Assembly (NCBI GenBank): GCA_965661765.1
Contig: CBFIFE010000024.1
Location: forward strand, 1-36,308
Reading direction: 5' to 3'
DNA: 36,308 bases
Source of the DNA: JBMYZL01 sp965661765
GTDB taxonomy: Bacteria > Bacteroidota > Bacteroidia > Flavobacteriales_D > Sanyastnellaceae
Each line of letters opens with the position of its first letter. Position 1 is the first letter of the stretch. Of the stretch, positions 7,104 through 15,097 are shown piece after piece. The notes below the pieces were generated by a model. The model saw only the letters and a list, made by a program, of their open reading frames with translations. It was not told the DNA's origin and ran no database searches. The position numbers and the translations under genes are program-made.

Positions 7104-8690
7104 TCAGAGCAAATAATCCATCGTCGCAAATTCCGAGTGGCGTCCTCGGACGATGTCCTCCAAAAGGGGTTGTTCCGATTGTGGACAGGCCACCAAGGTC
7201 CGGATGGAGAATGAGCGCAGAGCAGCACGGACACTCAGTGTACTTACCGCACTGTCCTTTCGGCCCGTGAAGGGCAAGGCGTCGGGACCACGCTGGCACG
7301 AGGCGTTGAGGTTCACCCGGCAAACTTGATTGACAAGCTGATCGATGCTCTCACCCATGCGACTTGGATTCTCTGAAAACAAGCTGGCTTGCTGTCCGTA
7401 GGGACTCGCAGCCAAATCCTCCAGAACTTCTTCAAAATCCTCGAACTCGATAACGGGACAGACTGGACCGAATTGTTCTTCTTCGAAAAGCTGGGTGTTT
7501 CGCGGGGTAGGGAAGAGAATGGCAGGAAAGAACAGATTCCCGGTCGTTGTGCCGCCACGGGCATTGATGATTTGGCCTCCTTTTTCGATGACTTCGTCGA
7601 CATAGGCCTTCATCGTTTTCACTTTCCCTTGTTCTGGCAAGGGGGTGATGTCTGCATTTTCGAAGGGGCTTCCTGCCTGCAGCGCATCGGTAGCACGCGC
7701 GAATTGTTCGAGAAAGGCCTCCCGAATGTCCTTGTGAACATAAATCACTTTCAGAGCCGTGCAGCGTTGGCCATTGAAACTCCATGCCCCTTTGACGCAT
7801 TCACGGACCGCAGCGGCCAGATCGGCGTCGGGAAATACAATTGCGGGGTTCTTTGCTTCCAAACCCAGGACTTGACGGACGCGATTGGGCTTCGGATGGA
7901 GGGAGATGAGGGCGTTGCTGCTTTTGCTGTTGCCGATGAGTGCCAAAACGTCGATGCCCCCGGATTTCATCATTGGAGAAGCCAGGGTTCTGCCTCGTCC
8001 GAAAATCACATTGATGACTCCAGGGGGAAAACTCTCCGCAAAGGCATCCAAGAGTTTTGTCATCAGCAACACCCCATATTTTGCAGGTTTGAAAACAGCT
8101 GTATTGCCCATAAGAATCGCAGGCAACAAAACGCAGAAGGTTTCATTGAGCGGATAATTGAATGGCCCGAGGCAAAGAACAACACCGATGGGGCCGCGCC
8201 TGATCTGCGAAATGGTCCCATCGACCGCGGTAACATGGCTTCCCTCTCGATGCAGGGATTTGTATTCGGCAATCGTATCGCGGAGATAGTCTATTGTTCT
8301 ATCGAATTCCTTTTCTGCATCCGATTTGCGTTTGCAGATTTCCCAAATGAGCAACTCAATGACTTCAGCTCGTTTCGCTTGCATGCGCTGGATGAATCCT
8401 TCCAGCGCGGCGATGCGCACTGATGGATGAGCGGTGGGCCAGGCGCCACGACCGTTGTTGTAAGCGCTCTTTGCCGCTTCAAGGGCCTCCATGCCTTTTT
8501 CGCTTGTCAAGTTCGGCGTGCTGCCAAGGAGCAAACCTTTGCCGCTGCCCGTGCTGCCTGTGCTGTCCGTTTCAGATGTCACAATCGGGCTTCTGACTTC
8601 GGACATTTCTCCAGTCCATTTCTGCAGTTTGCCCGAGATGAGGTAGCGGGGTTCGTGGAGAGGTAGCGGCAGTGTTGGCGTTGCTTTCAT
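7104..8690 (-). CDS. gapN: Aldehyde dehydrogenase, GapN-like (NADP-dependent glyceraldehyde-3-phosphate dehydrogenase)
   Basis: 528 residues from the ATG at 8690; a TTG at 8711 would add seven. The ALDH core is complete: GPFNYPLNE with Asn at ~178, LGLEAKNP with catalytic Glu at ~278, and FNGQRCTALK with the nucleophile Cys at ~310. The C-terminal QRGPDALPFTGRKDSA and TLSVRAALRSFSIRTLV segments are typical of the group annotated as non-phosphorylating NADP-dependent glyceraldehyde-3-phosphate dehydrogenase in Bacteroidota. It would oxidise glyceraldehyde-3-phosphate to 3-phosphoglycerate with NADPH formation, in the cytosol; another aldehyde is possible. A Ser/Thr/Gly-rich insertion (about 39-52) is odd for the family. 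A perfect 10+10 inverted repeat lies 28 bases upstream of the start. Confidence 0.85.
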   Translation of the reverse strand: MKATPTLPLPLHEPRYLISGKLQKWTGEMSEVRSPIVTSETDSTGSTGSGKGLLLGSTPNLTSEKGMEALEAAKSAYNNGRGAWPTAHPSVRIAALEGFIQRMQAKRAEVIELLIWEICKRKSDAEKEFDRTIDYLRDTIAEYKSLHREGSHVTAVDGTISQIRRGPIGVVLCLGPFNYPLNETFCVLLPAILMGNTAVFKPAKYGVLLMTKLLDAFAESFPPGVINVIFGRGRTLASPMMKSGGIDVLALIGNSKSSNALISLHPKPNRVRQVLGLEAKNPAIVFPDADLAAAVRECVKGAWSFNGQRCTALKVIYVHKDIREAFLEQFARATDALQAGSPFENADITPLPEQGKVKTMKAYVDEVIEKGGQIINARGGTTTGNLFFPAILFPTPRNTQLFEEEQFGPVCPVIEFEDFEEVLEDLAASPYGQQASLFSENPSRMGESIDQLVNQVCRVNLNASCQRGPDALPFTGRKDSAVSTLSVRAALRSFSIRTLVACPQSEQPLLEDIVRGRHSEFATMDYLL

Positions 8691-8717
8691 GTTGAAAGAA
8701 CTGAAATTCAATGATTT

Positions 8718-8743
8718 GGTTCATTTGTCGGCGCAAATGAACC
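8718..8743. promoter_or_regulatory. Perfect inverted repeat upstream of gapN (operator or RNA hairpin)
   Basis: GGTTCATTTG, a 6-base spacer (TCGGCG), then CAAATGAACC: ten paired bases with no mismatch. It ends 28 bases before the gapN ATG and lies between two minus-strand genes. There is no T-run next to it on the minus strand, so a terminator for the upstream gene is less likely than a repressor/activator site or a 5'-UTR hairpin. Confidence 0.6.
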
Positions 8744-8849
8744 TTCTGGGGGCATGAGTCTCCCGAACGAAAGGTCTGCTGACCAAGCAGAAAAATTGGC
8801 GAAGGCGGTTGCGCCATTGGTGTGGTAGTCCGGCGATGGACAGCCGGCT

Positions 8850-9737
8850 TCAATCCGCCGATGCCGCCCCTGCGGGCATGCTTTGCCGGCGGGCATTGAG
8901 TCCTCGCTGGGTCAGGACCATCAGCACCGCCAGAACCCCCGCGGTCACGTCATATGCCAAGCCATGCCAGGGCTCACTGCCCAGTGCCTGCCGAAGAAGA
9001 ATGGTGGCGATGATGAATCCGGAATTGCGCAGAATCAGCCCGAAATCGTCCAAGTAGCGGAAGCTGACCACCAGCAGCAACACATCCACGAGAATGAGCA
9101 CCGTGAAAAATGTGTTGTAAAAAATGGCGTTCGGATCGCTGTGAAGGTGGCTGGGGTGCAAGACCAAATCCAGCCCCCACGCAACAAATGCGTACACACT
9201 GATCAGAAGCAACAGCACCGTCAACAGGCCGGCAATGAGGGTTTTGATGCGCACAAACGAATTGAGTTGAACCTCTTCGATGCGCGCGAGGCGGCGTGGC
9301 AGGAGGGCATAGAACAGCACCAGGATGCCGCCGAGCGCCAAGGCGGCGATGAGGTGGGGGAAAAAGTCGGCGTCCCACGGCCATTCGGAGATTTGGTCCA
9401 AACTCTTGAACACCGACCGAATCTCGATCAGCGCCACAATTTCAATTTGCTTGCCCAAGGACCGCGCAAAGGACGTCGGCAAATAGTACACCAGCAGGTA
9501 CACCTCCGCAATCAGAATGACCGAAAACGGCGTGTACATCGCCTGCAACGCGCTGTTGAACAATTCGCTTTCCCAACCCAGTGACCAAATCCGATTGCAG
9601 GCAAACAGTCCGAGGTGCACCCCGAACAGCACCAGGGCGAGGGTCACCAAAACGCCCTCCAGCCGGTGCCGAAACTTGGGTTGCAGGGGCCAGGCGGCGG
9701 CCTTGACAATGACATCTGGAATGCGCAAGGCGTTCAT
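8850..9737 (-). CDS. Polytopic inner-membrane protein, unknown function
   Basis: 295 residues with about seven hydrophobic segments (near 27-47, 70-88, 128-146, 165-190, 208-226, 235-250, 260-275). Charged loops include a conserved-looking YYLPTSFARSLGKQIEIVALIEIRSVFKSLD segment. It lacks the retinal-binding Lys and DWxxTxP motifs of microbial rhodopsins, so although seven-helical it is not a rhodopsin. I do not recognise the family; transport or sensing are possible but unsupported. The ATG start at 9737 is followed by a plausible amphipathic N-terminus. Transcribed in the same direction as gapN, 159 bases before its start, and divergent from the dioxygenase gene. Confidence 0.75.
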   Translation of the reverse strand: MNALRIPDVIVKAAAWPLQPKFRHRLEGVLVTLALVLFGVHLGLFACNRIWSLGWESELFNSALQAMYTPFSVILIAEVYLLVYYLPTSFARSLGKQIEIVALIEIRSVFKSLDQISEWPWDADFFPHLIAALALGGILVLFYALLPRRLARIEEVQLNSFVRIKTLIAGLLTVLLLLISVYAFVAWGLDLVLHPSHLHSDPNAIFYNTFFTVLILVDVLLLVVSFRYLDDFGLILRNSGFIIATILLRQALGSEPWHGLAYDVTAGVLAVLMVLTQRGLNARRQSMPAGAASAD

Positions 9738-9908
9738 GCGGTGGGGGGGTGTGTTGTTAAGGCGCTGACAAACAAACAGATAAACCGTTCGGATGTTCAG
9801 TCCGTTGGGACGAGGTTGTTCTCGTTTGTGCCAGAAAAAGGCTCGGGGGTTCCATCGCCCATCGCGGGGGATTCACATACCTTCGTGACAAATGGTCATT
9901 GCACAATC

Positions 9909-10958
9909 ATGAAGCGTTCTCGATTTTTGAAATTGGTGTCCGGTGCGGCAGCCTTGCCGGCGGTTTGGCCGCAGGTGGCCGGCGCCGCCAGTGACGCCCC
10001 GAGTCCTGGCAACCCCGGCCAGTTGCGCCATTCCGGAATGGCCGCCTCGGCGGGTCGTGCCTCGAACTGCGTCCTGGTTCCCTCCGAGACGCCAGGTCCG
10101 TTCCCGCTGGATTTGGACGAGAACAGCTTCTTCTTTCGCCAAGACATCACCGAGGGTTCGCCCGGGGTGGCGCTGCGGCAACGGGTCCGGGTCATCGGCG
10201 CGAGCAACTGCGAACCGATGGCGAATGTCCGGGTCAATGTTTGGCATTGCAACAGAGACGGGAAGTACTCCGGCTACGGCACAGAAACAGGCCTCACCTA
10301 TTGCAGGGGGTACCAGTTCACCGATGCAAACGGCGAATGCGAATTCCTGACCATCGTTCCCGGCTGGTACCCCGGTCGGGTGACCCACGTGCATTTTCAG
10401 GTTCACGTCAGCACGCAGTACAGCGCGGTGTCTCAATGGACTTGGCCGCATGCAGCGGTGGTGGCGGCTGTGGCGGAAAACCCGGCGTTGTATCCCGAAG
10501 GGCCGGATCCGCTCACACCGGAGCAAGATGGCGTTTTTGCCGACGGTTACGAATTGCAGATCGCTGACTTGCAGTGGGATGCTGACCAGGGCGAGTACAC
10601 GTCCTTGTATGAAGTGGCGGTGGAGGGCGCGGGCACGACGGGCGTGGGCTATGAGGAGATGCAAACAGCGGCGGTGATGGATTTGGGCCCAAACCGACCC
10701 AACCCCGTTGTCGATCGCACCACCATTCCTTTCACGCTGCACCAGGCCGGTCGCGTGGTGTTGTCGGTGTGGACCTTGGAGGGTCGGTGCGCGCACCGCG
10801 AGGACCTCGGCACCCTCCCCCCGGGGAACCACGGGATGGAGCTCGATGTGGCGGGCCTGGGTTTGGCGACAGCCTCCTGCGTCTACCAACTCGAGTGCTT
10901 CAGCGGCGGCAAACGCTTCACATCGGCCCGACGAATGACCGCCGCCGGGCCCCGCTGA
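9909..10958 (+). CDS. Secreted intradiol ring-cleavage dioxygenase with T9SS tail
   Basis: 349 residues from the ATG at 9909; longer upstream starts are unlikely because a signal peptide begins here (MKRSRFLKLVSGAAALPAVW, Tat-like but without a strict RR pair). The intradiol dioxygenase core runs about 50-215. The non-haem Fe(III) ligands are visible: a Tyr in GKYSGY (120 or 123), Y154 (PGWYPGR), H160 and H162 (THVHF). Known family chemistry is ortho-cleavage of catechols to muconates. The last ~80 residues (LGPNRPNPVVDRTTIPF...) are a T9SS sorting domain, so the enzyme acts outside the cell, perhaps on plant/algal phenolics; the substrate is not deducible. The gene ends 9 bases from a convergent gene. 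A TACCTTCG element at 9882 may be its -7 promoter box. Confidence 0.85.
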   Translation: MKRSRFLKLVSGAAALPAVWPQVAGAASDAPSPGNPGQLRHSGMAASAGRASNCVLVPSETPGPFPLDLDENSFFFRQDITEGSPGVALRQRVRVIGASNCEPMANVRVNVWHCNRDGKYSGYGTETGLTYCRGYQFTDANGECEFLTIVPGWYPGRVTHVHFQVHVSTQYSAVSQWTWPHAAVVAAVAENPALYPEGPDPLTPEQDGVFADGYELQIADLQWDADQGEYTSLYEVAVEGAGTTGVGYEEMQTAAVMDLGPNRPNPVVDRTTIPFTLHQAGRVVLSVWTLEGRCAHREDLGTLPPGNHGMELDVAGLGLATASCVYQLECFSGGKRFTSARRMTAAGPR

Positions 10959-10967
10959 CCCGCCTCC

Positions 10968-12041
10968 TCAGAATTCGAGGGTGAAGGAAAACCAGGGCAG
11001 TGGAAAGCCAAACCCATCGCCGAACACCCCCGCCAATCCATAATCCCAAAGCCAACCGGTGCGCCGGTTGTAGCTTCGAATGCCCAATGAAATGCCACCG
11101 CCTGGCTGGGCTTCCGCCGAGGCAGGAACGACGGTGTTGGGCGAATAAACGGGCATGGGCGGCACGAAATCTTCGGACACCTGTCGCTGGAATGTGGGAA
11201 TGACCAAATAATTCTCGGTGATGAACCAGCGGTTTTCTGTCAACGGCAGCATCGCGCTGAGGTTGAGCAGGACGGGGTTTTGGTACTGTTGGTGGCCGCG
11301 GGAAGCGAAGAATGCCGTTTGCCAGTAGCCCGGCGGGTTCCAAGTGCTTTCCACAAAAACCGAGTCAGAGGTGATGCCGCTGTAACGGTACCCGTCTTCG
11401 AATTTGTTGCCCACGCCCACATTGAGAGTGAGGTTCTTGTTCTGGTCCCCGAATGTCACGTTCGCAAAGCCCAAAACCAGCGGACGATCGAGTGCCCCGT
11501 AATAATCGATGGTCGCCAGGCCACCGAAGGACATGTGGACGTTTTCGGCGACTTGCCCGCCGAATTTGGCCGTCAGGCCGGCCCCCAATACCGACACGAG
11601 CAACCCACCCGTGAAGCGATCCGTGAAGCCATAACTGATGGAATTCAGGGCAATGTTCGATTGGAAATAGCCCTCGCCCTGCTCCAGTTGAAAGCCCGAT
11701 GGAGCAAAAAAGTACCGGCTCGGCTGGTTGCTCACATTTTTGTATCCCTGCGCCAGCTCTCGGGTGTCGAGTTCGACCGGCTCGATGTTTTGGACCAAAT
11801 ACTTGGGAATCTCTGTCATCCCGAGTCCCAAAATGTCCAACATGACGTCCGCCTCACTGACGTCCACCAGCCTCCCGTACTTCAGCGTGCCATCATTCAA
11901 CCGAACTTGCACATACGCATCGATGAGCGCGGTGATGGGCCCCGGCGTGGGGTCGGTTTGGCCGGCGGCTTGACGGGGCGGCAACACCAGAAACAAAACG
12001 CCCATCAACAGGGCAAAGGCGGTCGTGCGAGGGGCATTCAT
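10968..12041 (-). CDS. Outer-membrane beta-barrel-like protein, unknown function
   Basis: 357 residues from the ATG at 12041. There is a cleavable signal peptide (about 1-27, ending AAGQ), then a soluble N-terminal part (30-105) reading VQVRLNDGTLKYGRLVDVSEADVMLDILGLG, which resembles a small beta-barrel/Sm-like module sensing or binding something. From ~125 to the end alternating aromatic beta-strands dominate and the chain ends in FTLEF, the terminal Phe typical of outer-membrane barrels. Upstream codons to 12350 overlap crtA and are antisense noise. A TATATTTG box sits 41 bases upstream. No known enzyme motif. Divergent from crtA. Confidence 0.75.
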   Translation of the reverse strand: MNAPRTTAFALLMGVLFLVLPPRQAAGQTDPTPGPITALIDAYVQVRLNDGTLKYGRLVDVSEADVMLDILGLGMTEIPKYLVQNIEPVELDTRELAQGYKNVSNQPSRYFFAPSGFQLEQGEGYFQSNIALNSISYGFTDRFTGGLLVSVLGAGLTAKFGGQVAENVHMSFGGLATIDYYGALDRPLVLGFANVTFGDQNKNLTLNVGVGNKFEDGYRYSGITSDSVFVESTWNPPGYWQTAFFASRGHQQYQNPVLLNLSAMLPLTENRWFITENYLVIPTFQRQVSEDFVPPMPVYSPNTVVPASAEAQPGGGISLGIRSYNRRTGWLWDYGLAGVFGDGFGFPLPWFSFTLEF

Positions 12042-12081
12042 GAATGGCAAGATTTTGTTCTGGACAAGGAGATGGAATGAC

Positions 12082-12089
12082 CAAATATA
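12082..12089 (-). promoter_or_regulatory. Putative Bacteroidota -7 promoter box for the beta-barrel gene
   Basis: On the minus strand the bases read TATATTTG, an exact match to the Bacteroidota -7 consensus TAnnTTTG, 40 bases before the ATG at 12041. A clear -33 TTG was not found, which lowers confidence. Confidence 0.45.
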
Positions 12090-12104
12090 GACACACCCAT
12101 CGAT

Positions 12105-12112
12105 TAGCTTTG
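12105..12112 (+). promoter_or_regulatory. Putative -7 promoter box for crtA, implying a very short leader
   Basis: TAGCTTTG matches TAnnTTTG exactly and ends seven bases before the crtA ATG at 12120. If used, transcription would start at or next to the start codon, giving a leaderless or near-leaderless mRNA. No -33 TTG at the expected distance was seen. Confidence 0.4.
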
Positions 12113-12119
12113 CGGTCAG

Positions 12120-12869
12120 ATGAGCAGCCAGCGCCCCACCACCACCATCGTTTTCTGGAAAATGGCTGCGCGGCAAGTCCGCGACCAGTTTTGGGCGTTC
12201 AAGCAGGTGCCTCTGGCCACCGCTGCACTGGCGAAAGTCCCAGGTTTGACGTTTTTCAAGTCGATGGGCGCTGGGGGCTTCGGTGGATTCAGCAGCGTGC
12301 CCAGCTTTCGGGATTATTGCTGGGTCATGGTGTGGCAAAGCGAAAGGCATGCGCGGGAGTTTTTCGCGTCAAATCCCTACTGGGCCGAATACGCCGCGCG
12401 GGCGGTCGGCCGGCGCATCCTGTATTGTGACGTGCTCGCCTCGCACGGGGCGTGGTCAGGCAGCGACCCTTTTCCCGCCCCAGTCCTTGAGGGCCCGAGG
12501 CACGAGGGGCCGATTGTGGTCCTTACCCGCGCTCGGATCGCGAACCGGCGGTTGTTGCATTTTTGGCTCCGCGTGGGCAAATCTGCCCAAAAGCTCAAAG
12601 ACCACCCGGCGCTCGATTTCGCCATCGGGGTGGGCGAGTTGCCCCTCATCCAGCAGGCGACGGTGAGCGTTTGGCAGAGTGAGGCGGCGATGAAGGCTTA
12701 CGCATACGGCGACGAGGCGCACCGGAAGGTGATCCAGTTGACCCGGAAGTTCAATTGGTACAGCGAGGAATTGTTTGCCCGTTTTCGGCTGACGGAGGTT
12801 CAGGAATCCGGCGTTTTGCAGGGTTTGGCCACAGGCTTTCAGGCCAAATCCCCTCAGCGCCCCGCATAA
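12120..12869 (+). CDS. crtA: CrtA-like (spheroidene monooxygenase family) carotenoid-modifying protein
   Basis: 249 residues. The C-terminal half contains the CrtA signature: GVGELPLIQQATVSVWQSEA, MKAYAYGDEAHRKVI and FNWYSEELFARF. The N-terminal half (FGGFSSVPSFRDYCWVMVWQSERHAREFF) is the usual first ferredoxin-like repeat of this family. CrtA proteins oxygenate acyclic carotenoids such as spheroidene; non-phototrophic Bacteroidota carry homologues whose substrate is less clear, so a ketolase-type role on another carotenoid is possible. Its 3' end overlaps the convergent lycopene cyclase-Blh gene by 16 bases, placing it in a carotenoid locus. No membrane segment, no signal peptide. Confidence 0.8.
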   Translation: MSSQRPTTTIVFWKMAARQVRDQFWAFKQVPLATAALAKVPGLTFFKSMGAGGFGGFSSVPSFRDYCWVMVWQSERHAREFFASNPYWAEYAARAVGRRILYCDVLASHGAWSGSDPFPAPVLEGPRHEGPIVVLTRARIANRRLLHFWLRVGKSAQKLKDHPALDFAIGVGELPLIQQATVSVWQSEAAMKAYAYGDEAHRKVIQLTRKFNWYSEELFARFRLTEVQESGVLQGLATGFQAKSPQRPA

Positions 12870-14902
12870 AACCGATGCATCACCGCGATGTGCGGCAAAC
12901 TGATTCCTGCAATCAGGATGAAGAGCGCGCTCAGCAGGCTCACCGTTGCTGTCCCTGCCTCGGGTGCAGGCCACGCCCACCACAACAAGGCCAGGCCGGC
13001 CCATGACAAGGCATTGAATGGCAGGGCTTGCCGGAAGAGGTCGGCATGATCGGTGCGGAGCGACCGCCGGAGGTCGCCCCACCCTTGGGCGCTGTGCACG
13101 CCGATGAAGTACAGGCCGAATGTCATCCAAACCGGCAAGGCGCACCCCACCGCCAGCAGGGCCCAACAAGCCGCCATGGACCGCTTCCCGCCAGCCAGGG
13201 CGAGACCGGCCAGCCCCAGCAGTCCGGCGCCCGCTGCCGTCGCGGAGACAGCCGTTCCCCAGTGTGCCGGCAGCGCAACGCCCATTCCGTTGAGGATTTC
13301 CAGGACCTCGGGGCCGTGGGGGAAAAGGACAGCGGCCAACACGAAAGCGCCCCAGAGGAAGGCGAATCGGCCGCTCAGTCCGGGGAAGTGCTCCGCATCG
13401 GTCTCTCCGAAATGCCAAGCACTGTAGACCAAGAACGCGACCAGCGCAGCGGCCGGCCACCACCACCAAACCGCCAGCACAGCCCCCACCGCCAGCAGGT
13501 AGCGGACATAGAAGCCGGCCTCCCGTGTGCGATTGGAAATCACAGCATCGAGCGCGCCATGGGGAATGCCGACCAGGGCCATGCCCGCCAAAAGTCCCGT
13601 CCAGCCCAAGGCCGTGGTGGCGTCTTCGGCCACCGTCATGCCCAGTGCCAGCAGCAGCGACAACAGCAGCGCCCCGACCACCGGTGTCATCCGACCGATG
13701 GCCCGCACGGCCAGCGCTTCGAGAAACACCGCGATGGGCAGGCGGGCGAACATCCCCACTTCTTCAACAAGTCGGGTGCGCTCATCGAGGAACCGCATGA
13801 CAAATGGGGCAGAACGCGCCCGGAAGAGGGTCTCAAAGATCGGCTTGCCTTGGTCAGGTCGCCGTTTGAGGATCAGCAACAGCAGGTGGTCGTAAAACGC
13901 GAAGCGCCCGCTTGTCCGGTTGAGCACCGGCGCCCGCATTTCTTCGCTTTCCGCCAGGGCCTGCGCGTGCGCGAACATCTGCTTGAACGCATAGCCCGTG
14001 CTCGGCTTGAGCATTCCTGCGGCGGTTCCGGTCGGCTGCCAGCTCGCGGGGCCGCGCGGCACAGGTTGCACGGAAGTCATGGGGATGACACCGGTTTCGC
14101 GGTCTTGGATGGTGTAGGTTTGGCCTGGATGATGCTGGGCAATGTATTGGGCCAAATCCGTTTCCCCCTCCGCCCGATCCATCGCTTTTTCCCCGAACTG
14201 GGTCAATTCCAGCAGCGCATGGGAGTCGTCATAGGGCAAGGTGTAGACAAATCGCGTTGCCCCGCGCTGCGGCACCCCGAAGTCCATCATGTTGAAGGCA
14301 GAGGCGTCCAAGGTGGCGTCGGCATCGGCGGCCTTGCTTGCCCCATCGAACCTCACCTTGAACCCCACAAAGCTTTGCAGGAGCATCACATCGGTGGGGC
14401 GTTCAATGGGAAACGAAGGGGTGCGGCTGTCAAACACGCGGGTGGCTGTGTGCTTTCCCGGAACTTCCTCGGTGGTCACGAGCTGGCCTTCTGCATCCGA
14501 TTCGATGGCGGTGCGCAGCCAAGTCGCGCCGATCTCATCGGCAATCTGTCGGCTGGCGGCATACAAAGCGGCCGCATCCACACGGCAATAGACGCAATTC
14601 ACGAGGGCGGCAGGCGACTGCCCAGCGGTTCGGACGTGCGTCCATTGTTGCTCTACGAGGTGTCCCAGCTCCTCCAAAATTTCGTCCTGAGGCGCAGCCC
14701 AAAAACAATACGTTTTGTCATTCGCTGCCTGGGGGCGGGGCTCAAAAATCACCACAGACTTGCCTGCCAGCCTTCCGGTTCGGTGCAGCGCGTGCAGGAG
14801 CAGGCCGTTGCTCGCGCCCATGCCGACAAAGGCCAAATCCCACGTGTTGGCCGGGGCAGCGAGGTGTTCTGAGGGGAGATTCACATGTGTGGCCACGTGC
14901 AA
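12854..14902 (-). CDS. crtY-blh: Bifunctional lycopene beta-cyclase / beta-carotene 15,15'-dioxygenase (CrtY-Blh fusion)
   Basis: 682 residues in one uninterrupted frame. Residues ~20-395 are a lycopene cyclase: dinucleotide-binding DLAFVGMGASNGLLLHAL, NDKTYCFWA at 62-70, and MLKPSTGYAFKQM at 297-309. Residues ~405-682 are a Brp/Blh dioxygenase with about six to seven membrane helices and the conserved motifs GIPHGALD (H448), YSAWHFGETD (H497), GVHSAQGW (H603) and SLPHIAVMHRFY (H671, H676), which should supply iron-ligating His. The coupled reaction would be lycopene to beta-carotene to two retinals, feeding a rhodopsin; none lies in this window. The start is a TTG at 14902; GTG at 14896 or 14887 are alternatives. 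Fusion of both steps in one chain could channel beta-carotene. The call is firm; whether both halves are active is inferred. Confidence 0.9.
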   Translation of the reverse strand: MHVATHVNLPSEHLAAPANTWDLAFVGMGASNGLLLHALHRTGRLAGKSVVIFEPRPQAANDKTYCFWAAPQDEILEELGHLVEQQWTHVRTAGQSPAALVNCVYCRVDAAALYAASRQIADEIGATWLRTAIESDAEGQLVTTEEVPGKHTATRVFDSRTPSFPIERPTDVMLLQSFVGFKVRFDGASKAADADATLDASAFNMMDFGVPQRGATRFVYTLPYDDSHALLELTQFGEKAMDRAEGETDLAQYIAQHHPGQTYTIQDRETGVIPMTSVQPVPRGPASWQPTGTAAGMLKPSTGYAFKQMFAHAQALAESEEMRAPVLNRTSGRFAFYDHLLLLILKRRPDQGKPIFETLFRARSAPFVMRFLDERTRLVEEVGMFARLPIAVFLEALAVRAIGRMTPVVGALLLSLLLALGMTVAEDATTALGWTGLLAGMALVGIPHGALDAVISNRTREAGFYVRYLLAVGAVLAVWWWWPAAALVAFLVYSAWHFGETDAEHFPGLSGRFAFLWGAFVLAAVLFPHGPEVLEILNGMGVALPAHWGTAVSATAAGAGLLGLAGLALAGGKRSMAACWALLAVGCALPVWMTFGLYFIGVHSAQGWGDLRRSLRTDHADLFRQALPFNALSWAGLALLWWAWPAPEAGTATVSLLSALFILIAGISLPHIAVMHRFYAGR

Positions 14903-15097
14903 ATGACAATCACAACGTGCAGAAGTTGCCCATCATCCTTGATTTTTTTTGCTTGCAATGAACTCGAAGTGAGCGTTTCATGGCGTTGTCAACATCCGCC
15001 TGTTCATAGGGTTGTTGTATCGGTTCGATGTATTCGTAAATAGAACATCAAATTTGCCGCTGCCATTGCATCGTCTCATCACTTAAAATCCCCAACA

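Noticed and set aside
5342..7234. 630-codon open frame on the minus strand
   Set aside because: It lies antisense to the copper monooxygenase, has Arg/His-rich low-sense translation, and the plus-strand gene has a clear signal peptide, cofactor motifs and T9SS tail.
8850..9737. Seven-helix protein as a rhodopsin partner for the retinal pathway
   Set aside because: No retinal Lys motif in the last helix and no DWxxTxP motif in the third; the topology alone is not enough.
9615..9908. Upstream extension of the intradiol dioxygenase frame
   Set aside because: It overlaps the divergent membrane-protein gene and would bury the signal peptide that begins at 9909.
12042..12350. N-terminal extension of the beta-barrel gene
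   Set aside because: Antisense to crtA; the signal peptide starts at 12041.
13028..14872. 614-codon open frame on the plus strand
   Set aside because: Antisense shadow of the GC-rich crtY-blh gene; its translation has no recognisable domain.
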